DNA of 18,678 nt, from positions 1-18,678 of the forward strand of contig JANWHO010000342.1 of assembly GCA_025450375.1 (NCBI GenBank), read 5' to 3'. How positions within the stretch are numbered: position 1 is the stretch's first letter; each line of letters opens with the position of its first letter. Both the position numbers and the translations under genes were made by a program. Below, piece by piece: positions 14,692 through 18,678 of the stretch. The DNA is from Chloroflexota bacterium (lineage in GTDB: Bacteria > Chloroflexota > UBA5177 > JANWHV01). The notes beneath the pieces were generated by a model. The model did not search any database. It was not told the origin of the DNA and saw only the letters and a list, made by a program, of their open reading frames with translations.

Positions 14692-15018
14692 TTACCCTTC
14701 ACCGGCTACGTTCGGCGATTCAGGCGAAGCGACAGGCGTTTGAATGCAGGGGCCGCAGATCGGCTGGCACGGTAGGCAAATACACGGGTGGCATGGGTAG
14801 CAGGGGTGGCACGGGGGATAACAGGGATGGCACGGGGGATAACAGGGATGGCAGATTGGATGGCAAATCGGATGGCAGATTGGATGGCAGATTGGATGGC
14901 AGGCCGTACAAATGGTGGGGATATTCTCAGGGCCGACACCGCCGGTTAGCTTCTTGATTGCATCTTCAAGCTGTGTAACGCGGATGTCAAGATCTTTGGG
15001 AGGAACGTCGTTAGCCAT
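14692..15018 (-). CDS. TOMM (LAP-type RiPP) precursor peptide with 17-Cys CHP-repeat core
   Basis: A 108-residue substrate peptide for the adjacent cyclodehydratase and dehydrogenase. Residues 1-27 form a charged, partly helical leader (LDIRVTQLEDAIKKL) ending in Gly-Gly, a common leader end. The core, residues 37-91, contains 17 Cys, 8 His and many Pro: four CHPI units, then CHPCYPP twice, then CHPCYPCHPC and CICLPCQPICGPC. There is no Ser or Thr from 39 to 91, so only thiazoles are expected. The tail (92-108) is Cys-free. The start ATG has a clear AAAGGAAG site 6-7 bases upstream. Identification rests on the neighbouring modification genes and the Cys-repeat core; I do not recognise a named family. 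It is not the bacitracin-like, microcin B17 or streptolysin S pattern; Bacillus CXX-repeat heterocycloanthracins are the nearest analogy I know. Cleavage site and final product are unknown. Confidence 0.9.
   Translation of the reverse strand: MANDVPPKDLDIRVTQLEDAIKKLTGGVGPENIPTICTACHPICHPICHPICHPICHPCYPPCHPCYPPCHPCYPCHPCICLPCQPICGPCIQTPVASPESPNVAGEG
14811..14852 (-). repeat. Two exact 21-bp tandem repeats in the precursor core
   Basis: The 21-base unit at 14811-14831 is repeated without change at 14832-14852. Read on the minus strand each copy encodes Cys-His-Pro-Cys-Tyr-Pro-Pro. A diverged third copy continues below 14811 (CHPCYPC). Identity at every base, including third codon positions, points to recent duplication rather than convergent selection on the peptide. 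Confidence 0.9.
14853..14900 (-). repeat. Four 12-bp tandem repeats in the precursor core
   Basis: Four head-to-tail 12-base units (14853-14864, 14865-14876, 14877-14888, 14889-14900) encode Cys-His-Pro-Ile on the minus strand. Units 1, 3 and 4 are identical; unit 2 differs at two bases, both synonymous. The array is directly adjacent to the 21-bp repeats, so the core is built from two modules that could grow or shrink by slippage. Confidence 0.9.
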
Positions 15019-15134
15019 CTGTATCTTCCTTTCACCATGGTGATTTCGCCAGCCCCGCCGCCTGTGGCGGGAGCCCTGGCTTTTATGCGCGTCTCTGCCC
15101 TCCTCTCCACTGTGTCATGCCACATCCCAGCAAA

Positions 15135-15164
15135 CGCATACCGCCAGCATACACCCGCTGTCAA
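15135..15164 (-). promoter_or_regulatory. Putative promoter of the TOMM precursor operon
   Basis: On the minus strand a perfect TTGACA (-35, 15159-15164) is followed after 18 bases by TATGCG (-10 position, 15135-15140, three of six consensus bases). Transcription would begin near 15128, giving a leader of about 110 bases before the precursor ATG. The -35 is convincing; the -10 is weak, so an activator or a non-housekeeping sigma factor is possible. Confidence 0.4.
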
Positions 15165-15179
15165 GCCGCACTCGCGGCT
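15164..15179. promoter_or_regulatory. Palindrome abutting the -35 box of the precursor promoter
   Basis: AGCCGC (15164-15169) and GCGGCT (15174-15179) form an inverted repeat with a 4-base centre. It overlaps the last base of the TTGACA box by one position. A dimeric regulator bound here would contact RNA polymerase at the -35. No regulator gene lies next to the cluster, so the role is speculative. Confidence 0.3.
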
Positions 15180-15368
15180 GGATAACGCTGTGAACCGACA
15201 GGCATATCGGTGCCTTGCGCGGGCGTTGCCGGCGGCGTACCTGCCGTGGAGAGGCCACCCCGGCCAGCCGCTCCGGGCCCTCCTCGCCGGCGTTCTTCCC
15301 CGCCGTGAATTGTCCAGACTAAGCGGTCGGCGGCCGGCCACTTCCCGCATGGGGACGCCAGGAGAAAG

Positions 15369-15403
15369 AAAAATGGCCCACCGGAAGCCGGTGGGCCATT
15401 TTT
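15369..15403. terminator. Bidirectional Rho-independent terminator
   Basis: A perfect 16-bp stem (15369-15384 with 15388-15403) has a 3-base AAG loop: five A, TGGCCCACCGG, loop, CCGGTGGGCCA, five T. Because it has an A-run on one side and a T-run on the other it works in either direction. It sits 21 bases after the stop of the small minus-strand membrane protein gene, which it should terminate. It thereby insulates the TOMM operon from upstream transcription. Confidence 0.88.
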
Positions 15404-15423
15404 CAAGGTGGTCGTCTACCCAG

Positions 15424-15651
15424 CTATCCCCAGATAATGATCGCCCCGATCAGGGCTCCAAGGGAAAAGATCGCGAAAAACGAGAGGCCCGGCACCGATG
15501 ACGTATCTATCGCGATGGCCAGAGTCATAACGCCCAAGATTGCCACCGTAATGCCCATGGGCAACACGTTCCGGGGGCCTGTCACGGGCGCTACAGTGGA
15601 CGTCGCGTCTTCTTGCCCCCGGCTTCGAGGTCGCTGCTGCATCGGCTTCAC
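15424..15651 (-). CDS. Small two-helix membrane protein, function unknown
   Basis: A 75-residue protein. A charged N-terminal stretch (residues 1-28) is followed by two hydrophobic helices, about 29-48 (VLPMGITVAILGVMTLAIAI) and 55-75 (ending GAIIIWG). The start is GTG 15651, supported by GGAGG five bases upstream; an internal ATG three codons on is less well spaced. The competing frame on the same strand (15416-15667) is polar and unlike a protein, so the hydrophobic frame is preferred. The gene ends just before a strong terminator and starts 78 bases from the formyltransferase stop, so it could be the end of that operon. No family is recognised. It sits directly upstream of the TOMM operon, so an immunity role is conceivable but unsupported. 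Confidence 0.7.
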   Translation of the reverse strand: MKPMQQRPRSRGQEDATSTVAPVTGPRNVLPMGITVAILGVMTLAIAIDTSSVPGLSFFAIFSLGALIGAIIIWG

Positions 15652-15729
15652 GTTTTCCTCCGGTCATGGCCGCCCGTGCCTATCTCACTACAGACTACCC
15701 TATAACCGCCGATCGAGGAAGTCCGCATT

Positions 15730-16653
15730 TTAGCTATCCCCATTGCCAACCATCTCCAGATACAGGATCCCGGGAGAGCATTGGACCCGCGCCTCCCGGC
15801 CCACCTTGATGATGGGTTCGGGCTGCGTGCCAACCTCATCGAAGGCCCGTGCCCGCGCGATGCGGTGCCGCCGTCCCTGAGCCGCCAGGATAAGCGGCTC
15901 GCCCCAGTTGGCTACCCCCCGGATAAAGTTGAAAGCACGCCGCGCCGACCAGGACGGAGTCAATTGAAAATCGGACACTTCCGGCCAGGGCGCCGGGGGG
16001 CCGCTTTCCCCTTGGGGTTGGCCGGCCTCCGGATCGGCGGCGATCGTTCGTAGAGCCGCCACCAGCAGGCGCCCCCCCTCCTCGGCACAACGATCCTCGG
16101 CCGCTTGGTAGGTGACCCCGTCCGGGAGGCACACCGCGGCCTGGGCAACGATCGGGCCACTATCTATCTGGCCGCTCATGCGGTGAACGGAGACCCCCGC
16201 GTGCTCCAGACCATCGTGAAAGAGCCAGAACAAGGGCCCGGGACCACGGTAGTCAGGCAGCAGCGAGGGATGGAGATTCAAGCCACCCAGTGGCGCCAGG
16301 GCCAGGACTCGCCAGGGCACAAGAGAGGGAAAGCACGCCACGCAGAGAACATCCGGGCGCATGTCCGCCACCGCCGCCTGGGCAGCGGGGTCGGAGAGCG
16401 CGGCAACCTCCAGGACCGGCACGCCCGCCGCCCAGGCAATACCCGACGCGCTCGATCTCGGCGCCGCGCCACGAACCTCAAGGCTTCGCCGTGGGCGCGG
16501 TGGCGGCGTCAAGACCCGCGTAATAGACGCGGAGGCGACTCCCGCGGGCCGTGGGACCACCACCCCTACTACTTCGAACTCCGAGCCCAATAGCGCCAAC
16601 AGCGGAGCGGCGGAAAATCTTCCATCCATGCCGAGGAACACAACGCGCCGCAT
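15730..16653 (-). CDS. Formyltransferase of the methionyl-tRNA formyltransferase (Fmt) family
   Basis: A 307-residue N10-formyltetrahydrofolate-dependent formyltransferase. The catalytic residues of the fold are present: Asn126 and His128 in LNLHPSLLPDYRG, and Asp164 in GQIDSGPI, matching the Asn/His/Asp triad of E. coli Fmt. The N terminus (VVFLGMDGRFSAAPLLALL) is the usual first strand and loop. The C-terminal part (RRAFNFIRGVANWGEPLI and onwards) resembles the Fmt C-terminal domain that contacts tRNA. Two things are unlike housekeeping Fmt: HPSLLPDYRGPGPLFW replaces H-G-S-LLP-x-x-RG-A-A-P, and residues 36-75 hold a Pro/Arg-rich insertion. It may formylate a nucleotide sugar or another amine instead. 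ATG 16653 is chosen because AGAGGGG lies nine bases upstream; the open frame to 16728 adds nothing family-like. Confidence 0.85.
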   Translation of the reverse strand: MRRVVFLGMDGRFSAAPLLALLGSEFEVVGVVVPRPAGVASASITRVLTPPPRPRRSLEVRGAAPRSSASGIAWAAGVPVLEVAALSDPAAQAAVADMRPDVLCVACFPSLVPWRVLALAPLGGLNLHPSLLPDYRGPGPLFWLFHDGLEHAGVSVHRMSGQIDSGPIVAQAAVCLPDGVTYQAAEDRCAEEGGRLLVAALRTIAADPEAGQPQGESGPPAPWPEVSDFQLTPSWSARRAFNFIRGVANWGEPLILAAQGRRHRIARARAFDEVGTQPEPIIKVGREARVQCSPGILYLEMVGNGDS

Positions 16654-16659
16654 GGAAAA

Positions 16660-16688
16660 TTGCCCCTCTAGTCGAATGCGCCTATACT
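16660..16688 (+). promoter_or_regulatory. Putative sigma-70 promoter of the yggX-like gene
   Basis: TTGCCC (16660-16665, four of six consensus bases) and TATACT (16683-16688, five of six) are separated by exactly 17 bases. Transcription would start near 16695, about 60 bases before the ATG. It lies in the 103-base divergent region between the formyltransferase and yggX-like genes. Confidence 0.55.
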
Positions 16689-16756
16689 GGTGGACGGAGC
16701 GGGTACCCTCGGTCGCGATTCCGGCCACCCGGGCCCCGCCATACAGGGAGTATGAG

Positions 16757-17080
16757 ATGCCGCGTCAGGTAATGTGCGCAAAATTTGGACGCGAACTGCC
16801 GGGCCTGGAACGGCCACCGTTTCCGGGACCCGAGGGCGAGCGTATTTTCGAGCATGTGTCCGCGATGGCCTGGGAGATGTGGGGCCGCCAGTCGGTGGTG
16901 CTGATCAACCATTATGGCCTGGTTCTGGCCGATCCCGAGGCCCAGAAGTTCCTGCGCGAACAGCGGGAAGCGTTCCTCTTTCAGGATCAAGAGCGGATGC
17001 CCGAGGGCTGGTCGCCCGACGACCAGGGCGGCGTGGAGTCTTCCGCCGGCAAGGGCGCGCCCGCTCCAGCCAAAAAGTAG
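16757..17080 (+). CDS. yggX: Probable Fe(2+)-trafficking / oxidative damage protection protein, YggX family
   Basis: A 107-residue cytoplasmic protein matching the YggX pattern. Cys7 (VMCAKFGRE) is at the position of the functional cysteine of E. coli YggX. It is followed by PFPGPEGERIFEHVSAMAWEMW, then INHYGLVLADPEAQKFLREQ and FLF. The family is linked to protecting Fe-S clusters and handling labile iron. The last 30 residues (from PEGWSPDD) extend past the usual 90-residue length and are Gly/Ala/Pro/Lys-rich. ATG 16757 is preceded by AGGGAG six bases upstream; the longer open frame back to 16361 overlaps the formyltransferase on the other strand. I know the family best from proteobacteria. 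Divergent from the formyltransferase and convergent with the ATP-grasp gene. Confidence 0.85.
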   Translation: MPRQVMCAKFGRELPGLERPPFPGPEGERIFEHVSAMAWEMWGRQSVVLINHYGLVLADPEAQKFLREQREAFLFQDQERMPEGWSPDDQGGVESSAGKGAPAPAKK

Positions 17081-17104
17081 GGACGAACCTTCGCGGTTCA
17101 CACT

Positions 17105-18364
17105 TCATCCCTCCTTTTGGGCCATCAAGCGGTAATGGGGGGACACCACGAAGCGCAGCCGTCGATGGGCCGTTCGGAGGGCCGCTTCCGCCTCCACCGG
17201 ACTATCGGCTCGGGCAAAGATAAAGCCCAAATAGCTGGAACCCTCGGGCAGCGGCACCAGATTGTGCTTCAGAGGGAGGGTGATCTCGATCTCCTCAATC
17301 CCCGGCACGGCTCGCGCCTCCTCCAGTCCCTCGACCGCCCGCAACACCCCAGCGCCTGGAATGGGAATCATCATTACCCCACCGGCCCGCGGGTCGCGCT
17401 CATACGGAAGCGGATGGCCCACCGCGTGACTGAGAATCAGCTCCTCAAGCGAGACCATCCCGGCGCCAAAGCGCAGGATGCGCGAACAGAGGCCGCCGAT
17501 CGACCGGGCCGCCACTTCCAGTACCCAAGGGCCATGCTCATTCACCCGAAACTCCGCGTGAATCGGTCCCTCGCGCAGTCCCAGGGCGGCGCAAGCGGCG
17601 GCGGCGCACTCGGTGATCGCGCGTTGTGTCGCCTCGGGGAGACGCGAGGGCATGGTATAGATGGTCTCCTCGAAGAATGGGCCGACCAACGGATCGGGCT
17701 TATCGAAGAGGGCCAATACGTGCAGCCGGCCCTCGGCCAGCAGCCCCTCCAACACCACCTCGGCCCCAGGAATGTATTCCTCCACCAGGAGGCGGCCGGC
17801 TTCGCCCCCGGTAGCAAGCATGATGGCCCGGCTCCGGCGGAAGGCGGCCACGAACTGATCGGGCGTATCGGCGCGAATCACCCCCTGGCTACCCGAAAGC
17901 TGGGTCGGCTTGACCACGCAAGGGTACTCGACTTCACCCGCGATAGCCTCGGGGTCGGTATCGGTAGAGTAGTGCCGCCAGCGCGCGCCCGGAACCCCTC
18001 CGCGGTCGAGCGCCTGACGCATCAAATACTTGTCACGCGCGGCCGCCGCCGCGGACGGCGGGTTATGCGAAAGGCCGAGTGCCTCGCAGGCGCGCGCGGC
18101 GATCACGGTCGCGGCGTCGTCCACCGAGAGGATTGCCCGCACGGGGTTGGCGCGTGCGTATCGCACCAGATCGCGCACCGCCCTGTCGGGGGCCCGGAAG
18201 TCGAGCGGCAGGGTCGGATGCCAGTATTTGGCCAACGGGCTCGGCATGTCCAGCCCACGCACCACCTCCAACTCGAGGCGAGCCGCCGCCTCCAGAAAGG
18301 CATTGGCCCTATAGGTAAGGCTGGGGGTGAGGAGAATAACGCGATGGTAGGTGGAGGCGTTCAT
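17105..18364 (-). CDS. ATP-grasp domain protein (carboxylate-amine/thiol ligase type)
   Basis: A 419-residue ATP-grasp enzyme, expected to activate a carboxylate as an acyl phosphate and join it to an amine or other nucleophile. The N-terminal preATP-grasp region (1-110) includes ILSVDDAA. ATP contacts are Lys112 (DKYLMR), Lys152 (CVVKPTQLSGSQG) and Glu195/Glu196 (LLVEEYIPGAE). Mg ligands are Glu271 (HAEFRV) and Glu283, with Arg287 (LEVAARSIGG). The C-terminal region (VMMIPIPGAGVLRAVEGLEEA) resembles that of L-amino acid ligases and biotin-carboxylase-like proteins. The substrate is unknown. ATG 18364 is preferred over GTG 18379: TACCCT lies six bases before the ATG, a leaderless-type arrangement, and there is no ribosome-binding site for either start. 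Ends 24 bases from the yggX-like stop, convergent. Confidence 0.88.
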   Translation of the reverse strand: MNASTYHRVILLTPSLTYRANAFLEAAARLELEVVRGLDMPSPLAKYWHPTLPLDFRAPDRAVRDLVRYARANPVRAILSVDDAATVIAARACEALGLSHNPPSAAAAARDKYLMRQALDRGGVPGARWRHYSTDTDPEAIAGEVEYPCVVKPTQLSGSQGVIRADTPDQFVAAFRRSRAIMLATGGEAGRLLVEEYIPGAEVVLEGLLAEGRLHVLALFDKPDPLVGPFFEETIYTMPSRLPEATQRAITECAAAACAALGLREGPIHAEFRVNEHGPWVLEVAARSIGGLCSRILRFGAGMVSLEELILSHAVGHPLPYERDPRAGGVMMIPIPGAGVLRAVEGLEEARAVPGIEEIEITLPLKHNLVPLPEGSSYLGFIFARADSPVEAEAALRTAHRRLRFVVSPHYRLMAQKEG

Positions 18365-18370
18365 GTATTG

Positions 18371-18376
18371 AGGGTA
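18371..18376 (-). promoter_or_regulatory. Putative -10 element of a leaderless promoter for the ATP-grasp gene
   Basis: TACCCT on the minus strand (TAnnnT pattern) lies six bases before ATG 18364, the spacing expected when transcription starts at the start codon. No good -35 box is visible 17-18 bases further upstream, so support is limited to the -10 and its spacing. Confidence 0.3.
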
Positions 18377-18435
18377 CACGGATCACGGGGTTATCCGGCA
18401 GGATAGGAGAAGTCCGACAAATTATGCGATCTAGT

Positions 18436-18464
18436 TTGATCCGACCCTGGCGAAGCGATACATT
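18436..18464 (+). promoter_or_regulatory. Putative promoter of the rightmost gene
   Basis: TTGATC (18436-18441) and TACATT (18459-18464) each match consensus at four of six positions and are 17 bases apart. Transcription would start near 18471, about 63 bases before the ATG at 18534. Confidence 0.45.
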
Positions 18465-18533
18465 GAAACCGATCGATAGTGAGCGCTATTCTCCCGTGGG
18501 GGCATGGCGTCACGAAGGAGATCGGGAGATCCC

Positions 18534-18678
18534 ATGAAAGTCGTTGTCTCGCGCACCGAGGATCAGAATGGTGATGCCGAACTTACGGCATTGATGAATA
18601 GTGCGGCTCGTGCCCTGGAAGAAGCTGGGCTTACGGCGCAAGATCTGATTGATGAGTTGCCGTCAGTCCAGGAGGAGA
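18534..18678 (+). CDS. Small protein of unknown function, 3' end outside the window (partial)
   Basis: The first 48 codons of a gene that runs off the right edge. ATG 18534 has purine-rich sites upstream: GGGAG (18524-18528) five bases away and AAGGAG (18515-18520) further off. The visible protein begins MKVVVSRTEDQNGDAE and continues with an amphipathic acidic helix (LEEAGLTAQDLIDELPSVQEE). I do not recognise a family. The short length, acidic helix and own promoter recall small antitoxin-like proteins encoded ahead of a toxin gene, but the next gene is not in the window and this is only a guess. Confidence 0.6.
   Translation, partial: MKVVVSRTEDQNGDAELTALMNSAARALEEAGLTAQDLIDELPSVQEE

Larger units (their letters stand above)
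15019..15423. other. Gene-poor stretch upstream of the TOMM precursor
   Basis: About 400 bases without a convincing gene. On the minus strand it holds the precursor ribosome-binding site (just above 15018), a small stem CCCGCC/GGCGGG (15054-15059 with 15066-15071) in the 5' untranslated region, the proposed promoter and palindrome (15135-15179), and at its far end a terminator (15369-15403). Open frames across it in several directions lack ribosome-binding sites and look like GC-driven shadows. I see nothing recognisable between about 15180 and 15368. Confidence 0.5.

Noticed and set aside
14811..14900. Short tandem repeats considered as a CRISPR array
   Set aside because: The units are contiguous with no unique spacers, are 12 and 21 bp long, and lie in frame within a coding sequence; no cas genes are nearby.
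14655..14957. Plus-strand frame with Gly/Asp repeats resembling calcium-binding (RTX-like) motifs
   Set aside because: It is the complement of the CHP-repeat codons of the precursor. The minus strand has the ribosome-binding site and the modification genes, so the Gly/Asp repeat is a by-product of the DNA repeats.
15416..15667. 83-residue minus-strand frame overlapping the 75-residue membrane protein
   Set aside because: The translation is polar and unstructured, while the alternative frame has a well-placed ribosome-binding site and two clear membrane helices.
17079..17111. Weak stem GAACC/GGTTC between the yggX-like and ATP-grasp genes as a terminator
   Set aside because: Only 5 bp with a 5-base loop and no T-run; below a reasonable threshold.
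17117..18406. 429-residue open frame on the plus strand opposite the ATP-grasp gene
   Set aside because: The minus strand carries a recognisable ATP-grasp protein; the plus-strand translation is Arg/Gly/His-rich without domain features.

Overview
The window is 18.7 kb of GC-rich bacterial chromosome. It holds sixteen protein genes, one of them cut by the right edge, and no rRNA, tRNA or CRISPR array that I can see. The gene set suggests a member of the Chloroflexota or a similar high-GC, non-proteobacterial lineage. It includes a membrane-anchored Ser/Thr kinase with an Ala/Thr/Pro-rich outer region, a LIV substrate-binding protein without a lipobox, and two genes whose start codon lies only 6-7 bases after a -10-like hexamer, as in leaderless transcripts. 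This taxonomic guess is inference from gene style, not from a marker gene.

Region 1 (1-2478, plus strand) carries an NAD-type short-chain dehydrogenase, a PfkB-family sugar kinase 14 bases after it, and a histidine phosphatase that appears to have its own leaderless promoter. Region 2 (2485-7646, minus strand) is a complete branched-chain amino acid ABC uptake operon in the order livK-livH-livM-livG-livF. Its last four genes are overlapping or nearly so, and a strong hairpin separates the binding-protein gene from the rest. Region 3 (about 8060-11285, plus strand) carries a Ser/Thr protein kinase with no canonical start codon covering its ATP-binding loop, a striking 53-bp near-perfect palindrome, undecaprenyl-diphosphatase (UppP), and a two-helix small membrane protein.

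Region 4 (11305-15018, minus strand) is the highlight: a compact thiazole/oxazole-modified microcin (TOMM, LAP-type RiPP) locus. Read 5' to 3' it encodes a 108-residue precursor, a fused leader-binding/E1-like/YcaO cyclodehydratase of 815 residues, and a SagB-type FMN azoline dehydrogenase. The precursor has a short charged leader and a core with 17 cysteines in CHPI, CHPCYPP and CHPC-type repeats, with no Ser or Thr across the repeats. The repeats are visible in the DNA as exact 21-bp and 12-bp tandem units. A 13-bp GC-rich hairpin lies between precursor and cyclodehydratase, and a promoter with a consensus -35 box precedes the precursor. No dedicated protease, transporter or immunity gene is recognisable in the window.

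Region 5 (15369-18678) contains a textbook bidirectional terminator, a second two-helix small membrane protein, and a formyltransferase of the methionyl-tRNA formyltransferase family. Divergent from that is a YggX-like Fe(2+)-trafficking protein with a good promoter. It is followed by an ATP-grasp ligase of unknown substrate and the start of a small unrecognised gene that runs off the window.
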